A stretch of DNA of 64,000 nt from Bacillota bacterium (GCA_023444095.1 JAEZRP010000016.1:24650-88649), one strand, 5' to 3'; shown: positions 42,834-52,109, numbered from the stretch's first letter. Numbers and translations are program-made. The notes: generated from the letters alone by a model not told the origin.

Positions 42834-44429
42834 TTACCGAAGCGCCTCGATGGCCGCCCGCTCGATTGCGCGGCCCTTTTCAAACCGCGCGTGGAACGCC
42901 TTAAAGCCCGCGACGTCCCCCGGATCGGGTTCCATGCGCGCCCCCGTGCTGCCGGAAAACACGCGGGACTCGAGAAAGCCGCCCAGCGTCTCGCCGGTCA
43001 CCTTTTCCAGCAAATATGCCGCAAGTACCGCGATGCCCCATGCGCCGCCCTCCCCCGCCGTCTCCATGACGGACACCGGGGCCTCGAGCGCCGCCGAGAG
43101 CATCCGCTGGCCTACGCCTTTCGTCTTGAAAAAACCTCCATGGCCGCAAATTTTGTCGATCGCGACGTTCTCGCCCGCGAGGATGTTCATGCCGCTCTTG
43201 AGCGTGCCGAGCGCCGCGAACACCAGCGCGCGCGCAAAGTTCGAAAGGGTGAACCTGCCCTCCGGCATGCGGGCGAGGAGCGGCCTTCCCTCCTCGAAGC
43301 CGAGGATGTGCTCCCCAGAGAAGAAATTGTAGGACAGAAGACCGCCGCAGTCCGCGTCGCCCGCGAGCGCCGCGTTGTAGAGCGCGTCGTAGAGCCTGGG
43401 TTTGGCCGCGTCCATCCCGAGGACTGCGACATACTCCCGCAGCACGGAAATCCACGCGTCGATGTCCGAGGTGCAGTTGTTGCAGTGAACCATGGCGACC
43501 GGCGCGCCGGAGGGCGTGGTCACGATGTCGATCTCGGGATAGACCTTCGAGAGCGCCTTTTCGAGTACGATCATCGCGAAGATCGACGTGCCCGCCGATA
43601 CGTTGCCCGTGCGCGGCGCGACCGCGTTCGTCGCGACCATACCCGTACCCGCGTCGCCCTCCGGGGGACAGAGCGGGAAGCCGGGCTCGAGCTCGCCCGT
43701 GGGATCGAGGCGCAGCGCGCCTTCCCGCGTCATGATACCCGCATACTCGCCCGCCGCCAGGACGCGCGGGAGCAGATTGCGGAGCTTCCACGAATAGCTC
43801 ATCTCCCCGGAGATCGCGTCGAACTTCCCAAGCATCCCCGCGTCGTAGTCCCCGTCCGCGCCGATCGGGAACATGCCGGACGCCTCGCCGACGCCCATCA
43901 CAGTCTCGCCCGTGAGCTTGAAGTGCACGTAGCCCGCGAGGGTGGTGAGCTGGGCGACGTCTTTCACGTGCGCCTCGCCTTTCAGCATCGCCTGATAAAG
44001 ATGCGCGACGCTCCACCTTTGCGGGATGTTGAAGCCGAATTCCTTTGTCAGCTTCTCCGCCGCTTCGCCGGTCATGGTGTTGCGCCAGGTGCGAAACGCG
44101 GCCAGCTGGTTTCCGTCCCGGTCGAAGGGAAGGTACCCGTGCATCATGCCGGAAACTCCCATGGCAGCGAGGCGCGTGAGCCGCGCGCCCGTCTTCTCGT
44201 ATGCGTCCGCCTTAAGTTTCTGATAGCAGTCGCGAAGGCCGGTCCACACGTCGTCCATCGAGTACGTCCAGACGCCGTTTTCCAGCCTGTTCTCCCAGTC
44301 GTGCCCACCAGAGGCGATGGGCGCACAGTCCGGCCCGATCAGAACAGCCTTGATGCGCGTCGAGCCCAGCTCAATGCCGAGATACGCCTTGCCGTCCTCG
44401 ATCAGCTTCTTTCTTTTATCCGTTCCCAT
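42834..44429 (-). CDS. FGGY-family carbohydrate kinase (xylulokinase-like)
   Basis: A 531-residue sugar kinase. It has YLGIELGSTRIKAVLIG, MGVSGMMHGYLPFDRDG, the catalytic Asp region PPEGDAGTGMVATNAVAPR, GNVSAGTSIFAM and ICGHGGFFKTKGVGQRMLSA near the ATP site. The N-terminal insertion (KLIEDGKAYL before IELGSTR) and the overall length fit a group of Firmicute FGGY enzymes acting on ketoses such as xylulose or ribulose; the sugar cannot be decided. A GGGAGG site precedes ATG 44429 and a clear promoter lies upstream. Confidence 0.85.
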   Translation of the reverse strand: MGTDKRKKLIEDGKAYLGIELGSTRIKAVLIGPDCAPIASGGHDWENRLENGVWTYSMDDVWTGLRDCYQKLKADAYEKTGARLTRLAAMGVSGMMHGYLPFDRDGNQLAAFRTWRNTMTGEAAEKLTKEFGFNIPQRWSVAHLYQAMLKGEAHVKDVAQLTTLAGYVHFKLTGETVMGVGEASGMFPIGADGDYDAGMLGKFDAISGEMSYSWKLRNLLPRVLAAGEYAGIMTREGALRLDPTGELEPGFPLCPPEGDAGTGMVATNAVAPRTGNVSAGTSIFAMIVLEKALSKVYPEIDIVTTPSGAPVAMVHCNNCTSDIDAWISVLREYVAVLGMDAAKPRLYDALYNAALAGDADCGGLLSYNFFSGEHILGFEEGRPLLARMPEGRFTLSNFARALVFAALGTLKSGMNILAGENVAIDKICGHGGFFKTKGVGQRMLSAALEAPVSVMETAGEGGAWGIAVLAAYLLEKVTGETLGGFLESRVFSGSTGARMEPDPGDVAGFKAFHARFEKGRAIERAAIEALR

Positions 44430-44468
44430 ATGAACCTCCCTCGCCGTTCCCCCAAATTGACTGAAACA

Positions 44469-44497
44469 AGTATACCGCAATGCGGGAAAGATGGCAA
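44469..44497 (-). promoter_or_regulatory. Promoter of the FGGY kinase gene
   Basis: Minus strand: TTGCCA at 44492-44497, spacer 17, TATACT at 44469-44474. Confidence 0.75.
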
Positions 44498-44572
44498 GGA
44501 GCAGTCCTGTCCCAAATACGCGGAGCGGTTTCTGCATACCCTGAAGGGAGTATGGAAAGACGGAGGTGCCGC

Positions 44573-45505
44573 ATGTTTGTCGTCGTTCTCCTGTTTCTCG
44601 TCGGCCTCGCGTTCTTGTGGAAGGGAGGCGACCTGTTTGTCGATCAGGCTGCATACTTTGCCCGCAGATTCGGCATTTCCGAGATCCTCATTGGCGCAAC
44701 CGTCGTCTCTATCGGAACGACGCTTCCGGAGGTGACGGTCTCCGCACTTGCGGCCGCGAACAGCATCTCCGACATCGCGTACGGAAACGCGGTAGGGTCC
44801 GTGATCTGCAATACGGGCCTCATTGCGGGCATCCTTCTCCTTTTCAGGCCCGGACGCGTCGTCCGCGCCGAGATCGCGCTTAGCACCTCGTTCTTCTTCG
44901 CGGCAGCCGCGCTCTTCGCGCTCATCTTCGTGCAGCTCGGCGAGATCGCACGCTGGGCCGGTCTGGTTCTGCTCGCGCTCTTTGCCGCATACCTCCTGTC
45001 GACCTCATACCGAGCCTGGCGCGCCTCGTCCGCGCGGGAGGAAGGGATGGCAGAACCTCGTGGCCCGGCACTCAAAAACGCATTGCTTCTGGCGCTCGGC
45101 GTGACGCTCATCTTCGTCGGTTCGAGGCTTCTGATCGCGAACGGGATTATCATCGCGCAGGCGCTGCGCGTCCCCGAGCGGATCATCGCGCTTACGTTCA
45201 TCGCGCTTGGCACCTCCCTCCCCGAGCTCGCGACGGCGGTGGTGGCGATCGCGCGGGGGCACGGAGCGATCTCGCTTGGAAACATCATCGGCGCGAACTT
45301 TTTCAATCTGACGCTCGTGCTCGGCCTGTCGGCCGTCATCTATCCAATCTCCACGCCGGGCGCGGCACTTCCAAACGACGTCCGCTCGCTGATCGTACCG
45401 ATGCTCCTTCTCACACTTCCGACGCTCATCCGGGGAAGAACCATGCGGCTGCAGGGCGCGCTTCTGCTCGCCATCTACGCGTGGTATTGTTTTCAGTTGT
45501 TCTGA
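44573..45505 (+). CDS. Calcium/sodium antiporter, YrbG/CaCA family
   Basis: A 310-residue membrane protein with two inverted halves. Alpha-repeat motifs are VVSIGTTLPEVTVSALAA then GNAVGSVICNTGLI in the first half, and FIALGTSLPELATAVVAIAR then GNIIGANFFNLTLVL in the second half; the Glu in T(L/S)LPE coordinates the cation. It exports Ca2+ in exchange for Na+ or H+. ATG 44573 has GGAGGT upstream. Confidence 0.92.
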   Translation: MFVVVLLFLVGLAFLWKGGDLFVDQAAYFARRFGISEILIGATVVSIGTTLPEVTVSALAAANSISDIAYGNAVGSVICNTGLIAGILLLFRPGRVVRAEIALSTSFFFAAAALFALIFVQLGEIARWAGLVLLALFAAYLLSTSYRAWRASSAREEGMAEPRGPALKNALLLALGVTLIFVGSRLLIANGIIIAQALRVPERIIALTFIALGTSLPELATAVVAIARGHGAISLGNIIGANFFNLTLVLGLSAVIYPISTPGAALPNDVRSLIVPMLLLTLPTLIRGRTMRLQGALLLAIYAWYCFQLF

Positions 45506-45560
45506 TTGCCCCCGCGCAGAGAACGTGCTAAAATGAAGCATCACCGCGCGGGAGGCATCC

Positions 45561-47264
45561 ATGATTTCCATTCGCGAAAGAATTCCCATCGAAAAAGGCT
45601 GGTCGGCCGACAGGAAGTATCAGATCATCGACGAGGCGGGAACGCCGTACCTTTTGCGCGTCTCGCCGGTCGAGCAGACCGCGCGCAAGCGGGCGCAGTT
45701 CGAGATGATGAAAAAGGTTGCGGCGCTCGGCATCCCGATGTGCGCGCCTGTGGAGTTCGGCGTCTCGGATGAGGGCGCATATACCGTTCTGACGTGGGTC
45801 GACGGCGTGGATGCGGAGGAAGCGATCCCGAACCTTTCCGAGGCGAAGCAGTACTCGTTCGGCCTGCGCGCGGGGGAAATCCTCCGAACGATTCACCAAA
45901 TCCCCGCACCGGATTCGCAGGAGCCATGGGAAACCAGAATGAACCGCAAGATCGACCGGAAGATCGCGGGCTATCGCGCCTGCCCGATCAAATACGACGG
46001 GGCGGAGCGGATGATCGCATACATCGAGGAGCACCGCGGCCTGCTCGCGGACCGCCCGCAGATCTACCAGCACGGAGACTATCACATCGGCAACATGATG
46101 ATGTCAAACGGGGAACTCGTCGTCATCGACTTCGATCGCGACGATTACGGCGACCCATGGGAGGAGTTCAACCGCATCGTCTGGTGCGCGCAAAAGAGCC
46201 CTCTGTTCGCAAGCGGCATGGTCTATGGCTACTTCGGCGAAAAACCGCCGGAAACGTTCTGGCGGCTGCTCGCCCTCTACATATCCTCCAACACGCTCTC
46301 CTCCGTCCCGTGGGCGATCCCCTTTGGGCAGAACGAAATCGACGTCATGCTGAACCAGGCGCGCGAGGTGCTTGCGTGGTACGACGGCATGACGCGCGTC
46401 GTGCCGACCTGGTACACGGAGGACTTTTCCATTCAGAGAATCGATGGCATTCCCTTTCGGCTCAAGTCTCCTTTCGATTTCGACTTTCTGGCCCGCTATG
46501 GCCGCGTTTTCACGGTTTTCGACGATCAGGACTCGGGGAACATCTGTTTCGGCATGGAAAAGGACGGCGAACGGCGCTTCGTCAAGTTCGCAGGCGCGCC
46601 GACCGTGCGGTATGAAGGCACGGCGACAGACGCCATCGCGCGGCTGCGGGCGACCGAGCCCGCCTACCGGGCGCTCGCGCACGAAAGTCTCGTCCGGCTG
46701 ATCGAGGCGGCGGAGGGCGGCGGCGGTTATGCGCTCGTCTTCGATTGGGCGGAGGGCGACTGCATGGGAAAGCAATATCCCGCGTCGCGCGCGCGCTTTT
46801 TCGCGCTTCCTATCGCGGACAAGCTGCGCGTCTATCGCGATATTCTCGCGTTTCACGCGCTCGTCGCGGAAGCGGGCTGGGTGGCGATCGACTTCTACGA
46901 TGGGAGCGTTCTCTACGACGCAGCGCGCAAAAGGACGACCATCTGCGACATCGATTTCTATTCAAAGTCCCCGCGCGTCAACGACATGGGGCGCATGTGG
47001 GGTTCCTCCCGCTTCATGTCGCCCGAGGAATTCGAGAAAGGTGCCGTGATCGACGAGGTTTCGAACGTTTACACAATGGGCGCGACGGCATTCCAGCTGT
47101 TTTCCGGCGGCGATCGATCGCCCGAAGCGTGGCTGCTGGGTGAAGGATCGCATACGGTCGCTCTCCGGGCGGCGAGTAAGGCACGCGCAGAGAGACAGGG
47201 GACGATCAGACAGTTGATCGCGGAATGGGAGGAAGCATGCCTGTCATTCAATCCCACGATATAA
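45561..47264 (+). CDS. APH-type kinase fused to a second protein-kinase-like domain
   Basis: A 567-residue protein with two kinase-like folds. Residues 1-280 are aminoglycoside-phosphotransferase-like: catalytic loop YQHGDYHIGNMMMSNGELVV followed by IDFDRDDYGDPWEE. Residues 300-567 look like a second, Ser/Thr-kinase-like fold: FVKFAGAPTVRYEG, DFYDGSVLYDAARKRTTICD followed by IDFYSKSPRVND, and RMWGSSRFMSPEEFEKGAVI like the kinase activation segment. The first domain could phosphorylate a small molecule, the second a protein or a sugar. It overlaps the next GNAT gene by 28 bases, so they form an operon with the FMN reductase. Confidence 0.78.
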   Translation: MISIRERIPIEKGWSADRKYQIIDEAGTPYLLRVSPVEQTARKRAQFEMMKKVAALGIPMCAPVEFGVSDEGAYTVLTWVDGVDAEEAIPNLSEAKQYSFGLRAGEILRTIHQIPAPDSQEPWETRMNRKIDRKIAGYRACPIKYDGAERMIAYIEEHRGLLADRPQIYQHGDYHIGNMMMSNGELVVIDFDRDDYGDPWEEFNRIVWCAQKSPLFASGMVYGYFGEKPPETFWRLLALYISSNTLSSVPWAIPFGQNEIDVMLNQAREVLAWYDGMTRVVPTWYTEDFSIQRIDGIPFRLKSPFDFDFLARYGRVFTVFDDQDSGNICFGMEKDGERRFVKFAGAPTVRYEGTATDAIARLRATEPAYRALAHESLVRLIEAAEGGGGYALVFDWAEGDCMGKQYPASRARFFALPIADKLRVYRDILAFHALVAEAGWVAIDFYDGSVLYDAARKRTTICDIDFYSKSPRVNDMGRMWGSSRFMSPEEFEKGAVIDEVSNVYTMGATAFQLFSGGDRSPEAWLLGEGSHTVALRAASKARAERQGTIRQLIAEWEEACLSFNPTI

Positions 47265-48657
47265 CCCTCTACGGGGACAGCGGGACATACGATATCGTTC
47301 TGCGCCCGCTCGCGGACGACCATTTGCCGCTCCTGTACAGGTGGATGTCCGACCCGGAGGTAACGTATTACACGGAAAGCGCGGTCGGCCTCAGGTACGA
47401 TGAAGATACCGTCCGGCGCAAGTACGGCGGCATGTCGCGGGGGGCGATGTGTTTCCTTGTGGAGGCGGACGGCATGCCCGTCGGCGAATGCTGGCTCCAG
47501 CCGATGAACCGCGCGGACGTGCGGGCGATGTACCCGGAGGCATGGACGTCCGGCGAATCGACATGTGCATCGGCGAAAAGGAATATTGGAACAAGGGCAT
47601 CGGCTCGGCGTTCGTCCGCATGCTGATCGATTACGCGTTCGAAGGCGAGCATGTGGACGTGCTGCATTGCTTCTGCGAGGACATCAACCCCCGGAGCGAG
47701 CGGATGTGGAAGAAGAACGGGTTCGCGCTCGTCAAAACGGAATCGGAGGAGTACAACCCGAAGTGGCGCTCCCCCATCGGGCAATTTCAGCACCACTACG
47801 CGCTCACGCGCCGGGCATACGTCGAGCGACGGCGGAAGGCACCCCCGCGGGAAACATTTTCTCTCTCGCTCGCATCCCTTCAGCCGAGCCAGCACTGCGT
47901 CAGTGCGGGAAAGCTTCGGCTGTGCCGCGAATGGTTCGCCGAGGGGCACGAGATCGACCCGATTCCGGTCAGGCGGCTCATGGACAGGTGGCTGATGCTC
48001 GACGGGCATTCGCGCGCGGTTCTGGCGCTCGAAGCGGGACTGACGGAGCTTTCCTGCTTCGTCGACGCGGGCGCGTGGAACATGGCGGCGTACGCCGAGG
48101 ACCTCGACGCCTGTCTTTCAGAGGGCGTCCGGTCGGCGCTCGATCTCGCGGGGCGGGTCGTGTCCCCCAGAGACTATGAGGTGCTCCGGCGGAAGCACTG
48201 CATGGAGAAGTACGAAAAGCCGCCCTACATTTATTTGAAGCAGGGCGTCGAGGTGATCTTCTGGGCAGAGAAGCCCGCGCCTGAGGACGCGCGCGACATC
48301 CGCGCGGTCGGACGGAATGAGCTTGATCTGTTCAATCATCACCTCGCGCTGTGCGGGCAGGGGCCGGCTGCAGAAATTGACGCGGATTATTTTTTCCTGC
48401 TCGCGGACGGCGAACCGGTCGCCCGCGCGGGCATCGAGAAAATCGGCGCCATGCTTTGGGAACTCTCCGACGTGCGCGTCGCAAGGCCCTGGCGTGGGAA
48501 TGGCTACGGGCGCGCGGTTTCGGCGCACGTCCTGAACCGCATCCTTGCGGCTGGTCGCATTGCGACGTGCCGGACGATGCCCGATAACGCGGGCATGAAT
48601 GCAATCCTGAAATGCCTCGGCTTCGCGCCGCTCTACGAAGGAGAGAACGAAAGATGA
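47237..48657 (+). pseudogene. Double-GNAT acetyltransferase, frameshifted in first domain
   Basis: The first frame begins MPVIQSHDITLYGDSGTYDI and has LRPLADDHLPLLYRWMSD, a GNAT start; it goes out of frame at about 47540. The second frame continues MDVRRIDMCIGEKEYWNKGI and GSAFVRMLIDYAF, the acetyl-CoA loop, and stays open to 48657. Adding one base after GGAGGCA restores the join. A second GNAT domain lies near residues 330-470 with RPWRGNGYGRAVSAHVL. Total about 473 residues. A one-base deletion or a sequence error is possible. It links the kinase fusion to the FMN reductase. Confidence 0.75.
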
Positions 48658-49229
48658 GGATTTTAGCCGTATCGGGGAGCCCGCGCGCGGGCGGAAACAC
48701 GGAAAGGCTGCTCGAGGAGGCGCTGGACGAATGCGCGAAGGCGGGCTGGGAAATCGCGTGCTTCTATCTGTCCGGGAAGAGCGTCCTCCCCTGTATCGGC
48801 TGCGAGACTTGTCTTACCGCGGGCGGATGCGCCCTTTCGGGGGACGACATGCAAGAATTTGCCGGGCTGCTCGCGGATTCGGACGCGCTTCTCGTCGGAT
48901 CGCCCGTCTATTACCGCAACGTCACCTCGCAGCTGAAGGCGCTCTTCGACCGCTGTCACGGAATTTCCTCCCGCAATCCCTTCCGGCTCAAGCCCGTTGG
49001 GGCGCTTGCCGTCGGACGCGGCGAGGGCGGCGGACAGGCGATGACGCTCGCCATCATCGCGAACTTCGCGCTCTCGGCGGGCGCGATTGCTGTGCCGGGC
49101 GAGCTGAACGGCGTCTCCGCGTGCGCGGGCGACCCGGGAGACATCGACCGCCAGCCGCGGCGGCTCTCGCAGGCGCGCACACTCGCCCGGAACGTCATGG
49201 CCTGCGCGGACGCGCGGCGGGCGCGCTGA
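48654..49229 (+). CDS. NAD(P)H-dependent FMN reductase / flavodoxin-fold oxidoreductase
   Basis: A 191-residue flavodoxin-fold protein: FMN loop AVSGSPRAGGNTERLLEEAL, CIGCETCLTAGGC (a Cys pair often seen in the iron-sulfur flavoprotein and WrbA-like group), VGSPVYYRNVTSQLKALFDRC, and AVGRGEGGGQAMT. It reduces flavin or a quinone or acts with a substrate of the preceding kinases. Start ATG overlaps the end of the GNAT gene (ATGA). Confidence 0.87.
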   Translation: MRILAVSGSPRAGGNTERLLEEALDECAKAGWEIACFYLSGKSVLPCIGCETCLTAGGCALSGDDMQEFAGLLADSDALLVGSPVYYRNVTSQLKALFDRCHGISSRNPFRLKPVGALAVGRGEGGGQAMTLAIIANFALSAGAIAVPGELNGVSACAGDPGDIDRQPRRLSQARTLARNVMACADARRAR

Positions 49230-49304
49230 CGCCACGCAGGGGAAGCCTGCAATGCGCGCATCTCGCGCGAAACAGAGCGGCCCCTGCGACCGAAGATACA
49301 CAGA

Positions 49305-49403
49305 ATCCAAAAATTCTATTTACGTATCGCGGCAATCCTTGACAGTTCTAATATGTTAATAGTAAAATATAAGAAAGATGCGTGGGCGAGCCGCTCTCAA
49401 TGT
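49305..49403 (+). repeat. Promoter-bearing repeat, copy 1 (left of IS remnant)
   Basis: This stretch shows TATCGCGGCAATCCTTGACA, an 18-base spacer and TAAAAT, then ATAAGAAAGATGCGTGGGC. A diverged copy is at 50545-50645 with the same order and spacing. TTGACA-18-TAAAAT is a good sigma-A promoter. The rest of 49230-49537 shows no ORF of note. Confidence 0.6.
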
Positions 49404-49537
49404 GCTAAAGCAGAGATCACGGAATGCGGATTTCCATATAGTGTCAAATAGAAAGTTCAGACGTTACGGCATATATTGATGATGGAGTTATTGCAGTAGA
49501 AGCAGAGTTCAGTAACATAAAATAAAGGAACGCTTTT

Positions 49538-49672
49538 ATGAATGAATTTGTTGTCAGTTGGCTGTTCTGCGGTTTGTTAATTTGTTTTGTGGGATATGTG
49601 TGGGCGAAAATATTAAGATGGTTATTACGTGATTCGAAATTTTCTAGGGCAATACCGCACAGAGTTGAGTAG
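49538..49672 (+). CDS. Small single-pass membrane protein (44 residues)
   Basis: The ATG at 49538 follows AAAGGAA with good spacing; the product starts MNEFVVSWLFCGLLICFVGY then a second hydrophobic stretch and a basic tail RWLLRDSKFSRA. It has one hydrophobic helix and AT-rich codons unlike the core genes. No family is recognised. It could be a small toxin-like or accessory peptide of the mobile island. Confidence 0.4.
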   Translation: MNEFVVSWLFCGLLICFVGYVWAKILRWLLRDSKFSRAIPHRVE

Positions 49673-49705
49673 TCAGCGACCGGGAGAAAGTGGTATAATG
49701 GAGGC

Positions 49706-50500
49706 ATGAATAAGCAAATCAGCCTGTCAGCGCTGAGCGACGAACTAACGCAGGTGCGGACGAAGAAAACAGGATTTCTGGCACAGATCGAGCGAATCAT
49801 CCCGTGGAGTGAATGGCTCGAAATGATCAAGCCGTGCTATTATAAGGGAGAGCGCGGGAATAAGCCATATCCGCTGGAACTGATGCTGCGCCTGTATCTA
49901 CTGCAAAACCTGTATAACCTATCGGACGAGGCGACGGTGGCGGAAGCCATAGACAGCCGCGCGTTTTCGGAGTTCTGCGGAGTGGATTCCAGCAATCAGG
50001 TACCTGACGGAGATACGTTAGGCAGATTCCGCAACCTGCTTCTCAAAAACGATATGCAGGAGCGCCTGTTTGTGCAGGTGGTGAATCTTCTACAGCAGAA
50101 GGGGTTGTTGCTGAAGAAGGGGACGATCGTGGATTCGACGCTGATCGAGGCGCCGTCCTCGACCAAGAATCAGGAAAGGCAGCGAGACGCAGACGCACAT
50201 CAAGCGAAAAAGGGTAACCAGTGGCACTTCGGCTATAAAGCGCACATCGGTGTGGACAAGGACAGCGGACTGGTGCATAACGTGAAGGTAACCGCCACAA
50301 ATGTCAGCGACGTCGCGACGACACCCCAACTATTGACCGGTGAGGAAGAAGTCGTCTATGGGGACAGCGGCTATCTTGGTGCGCAGAAGCGTGAGGATGC
50401 CGTCGTCAGAAACAAGCAGGGCAAGAAGATCCGGTACAAAGGGGAAGGAATGATCCACATTGCGAACAATCCTTCCTGCAGAGCACAAGCGGCCTTTTAG
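49706..50500 (+). mobile_element. IS5-family transposase, 3'-truncated
   Basis: A 264-residue fragment. PWSEWLEMIKPCYYKGERGN, PYPLELMLRLYLLQNLYNL, the first Asp in GTIVDSTLIEAPSS and the second Asp in VVYGDSGYLGAQKRED are standard for the IS5 group. It stops after KKIRYKG where a working enzyme would go on for 60-70 residues including the last catalytic Glu (E...VRAKVEHVFG). A -10 box TATAAT lies near 49694. It is an inactive remnant. Two copies of an unrelated promoter-bearing repeat flank it. Confidence 0.85.
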
Positions 50501-50544
50501 GATGATTCGCAGTTGGCCGTTATTATCACGACGGCAAATCGAGA

Positions 50545-50645
50545 GCTGAAAAAATCAAAATTTCTATGGCCATATCGCGGTAATCCTTGACAGGTCCGAC
50601 ACATTGCAAGTAAAATATAAGTATAATGAGTGGGCATGGAGCTCT
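50545..50645 (+). repeat. Promoter-bearing repeat, copy 2 (right of IS remnant)
   Basis: TATCGCGGTAATCCTTGACA, an 18-base spacer and TAAAAT, then ATAAGTATAATGAGTGGGC. It matches copy 1 at 49305-49403 in order, spacing and most fixed bases. Confidence 0.6.
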
Positions 50646-50747
50646 CGACGACTAGAACAATAGCGACGATCCTCGACGTGGAGAACAAATTCCGTTTCAG
50701 AAGGTATGAAGGGATCGGACTTCTTTGCATGAGTGGAGGATGACAAT

Positions 50748-51113
50748 TTGCAGCGACAACTTCGATTGCTTTGGTTATTGACGATTGTTGGTTATCTCCT
50801 ATCATTTATAGGTGTGGTATGTATTAATTATGCTAAATTTCACTTAACTCGCATATCTATCTATCTAACCATTGAAACAATATTTACTTATTATGAGAAA
50901 CATCTCTTGCTCACAAAATTGCAGTTGGTAGGGAAAGTATTGCTCATTTTTTTCGTAATTAGCTATGTTTTTGCACGTAGGATTCTTCCTAGGATTGGTG
51001 GAGATGGTCAGCAGGGTATGCAATTCATCACTCGTGTACATAGAATTCTACCGTTAGTAGTAATAGGTGAACTTATTTTAGGGTATTGTTTATCCTGTTA
51101 CTTCAAAAATTAA
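50748..51113 (+). CDS. Small membrane protein of the AT-rich island
   Basis: A 121-residue protein with three to four hydrophobic helices (LLWLLTIVGYLLSFIGVVC, LVGKVLLIFFVISYVF, ILPLVVIGELILGYC). TTG at 50748 is the likely start because GGAGG is seven bases before; a GTG five codons earlier is the alternative. Codon use is AT-rich compared with the chromosome on both sides, which suggests transfer. No family recognised. Confidence 0.5.
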   Translation: MQRQLRLLWLLTIVGYLLSFIGVVCINYAKFHLTRISIYLTIETIFTYYEKHLLLTKLQLVGKVLLIFFVISYVFARRILPRIGGDGQQGMQFITRVHRILPLVVIGELILGYCLSCYFKN

Positions 51114-51126
51114 CTATGGCTACACT

Positions 51127-51170
51127 GCGCAGAACGTGCAAATGCCGACGAGATGAATTTTCGACTAGAA
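51127..51170. repeat. Structured intergenic repeat, copy B
   Basis: GCGCAGAACGTGCAAATGCC then GACGAGATGAATTTTCGACT is a diverged copy of the stretch at 40226; TGCCGACGAGAT is identical in both. The hairpin part seen in copy A does not follow here. Confidence 0.5.
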
Positions 51171-51283
51171 TGGTTGACGGTACCAGCTAGCTTGTACTAT
51201 AATAAACGAGATTTACTGGAAACAAGCCATAGTTGAATCGAGACATTCCTCCATCAGTTTAATAATAGGTGTATAACTGCATT

Positions 51284-51727
51284 ATGGAATCGGAAAGTCT
51301 CTCGATATTTGTGCAGATGGGTGATTTTACGCGAATTGTAAAGCTGCTAAAAGCGTATATCTGGATCGGTGTCGTTTGTTGCGCGTGTCATATTGGTCTT
51401 ACTTTTATGTCCGGTTACATTATTTGCAGTAGAAATATTGGCTTAGATTGGGACTTACTAGCTCCGATTTTTTTCGGAGTGTTTACTCTTATGAGTCTTG
51501 CAATAACCGCTGGCGGATTGTTTTGGAAAATAGAATATGATGAGAAAGGATTTACGTATACTACTTTTCTTAAACACAAAATCCGCCTTGAATACGCGGA
51601 TATACTTCAAGTTAAGCATAAGAAGAGTGGTATAATAATTAGAACAAGAAACAGGAGATTGTATGTCGATCCATTTGCGATAGGAATTGACGAGTTCTTG
51701 GAATTCCGTGCAATACATCAACCTTGA
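51284..51727 (+). CDS. Small membrane protein with PH-like C-terminal domain
   Basis: A 147-residue protein with two hydrophobic helices (about residues 28-50 and 62-85) and a C-terminal beta-rich part EYDEKGFTYTTFLKHKIRLE then YADILQVKHKKSGIIIRTRN and FLEFRAIHQP, similar in layout to bacterial PH-domain membrane proteins. The start is uncertain (GTG 51269 or ATG 51284). AT-rich codon use. Function unknown. Confidence 0.55.
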   Translation: MESESLSIFVQMGDFTRIVKLLKAYIWIGVVCCACHIGLTFMSGYIICSRNIGLDWDLLAPIFFGVFTLMSLAITAGGLFWKIEYDEKGFTYTTFLKHKIRLEYADILQVKHKKSGIIIRTRNRRLYVDPFAIGIDEFLEFRAIHQP

Positions 51728-52070
51728 ACCCAATCGCGCCAAAGGCGCTCGGAGACCGCCTAAGCGCGTCGAAGAACTTGACTTGCAAAAATCTCACATC
51801 GAGATCGACCTTTCGAAGCTGCGCATCGCGTGCAAGATCCGGTACACAGCCGATGAGATCTGCTCGTGGATCCGTCAGTTCTACCGCGGTGACCTCATGG
51901 ATATCGAATTCCTCCGCCGCCTGATCGACGTGTTCATCAACTCTGTCTTCGTATACGACGAAAAGATCGTGATCTACTACAACATCAAAAATTCCCGTCA
52001 GGTTTCCCATATGGAGATGCTCGAGAGCACCGAGCAAATTGATCATATCAGCGATCCTATCGAACAGCAA
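51725..52070 (+). pseudogene. Serine recombinase, C-terminal remnant
   Basis: About 115 codons remain. RYTADEICSWIRQFYRGDLM, DIEFLRRLIDVFINSVFVYD, EKIVIYYNIKNSRQ match the C-terminal end of large serine recombinases of ICE and phages. The catalytic and DNA-binding parts are missing. The frame runs on into the tRNA remnant (ending WWSIGDSNS), an old sign of a reading frame crossing a tRNA end. It marks an earlier mobile element at the same place. Confidence 0.75.
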
Positions 52071-52109
52071 AAAAACCCGAACCCCGAAGGGTTCGAGATT
52101 GAGTCGGAA

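Noticed and set aside
42780..44735. A 651-codon plus-strand frame over the FGGY kinase
   Set aside because: Antisense to an intact kinase with promoter and ribosome site; the frame is Arg- and His-rich, as expected of a shadow.
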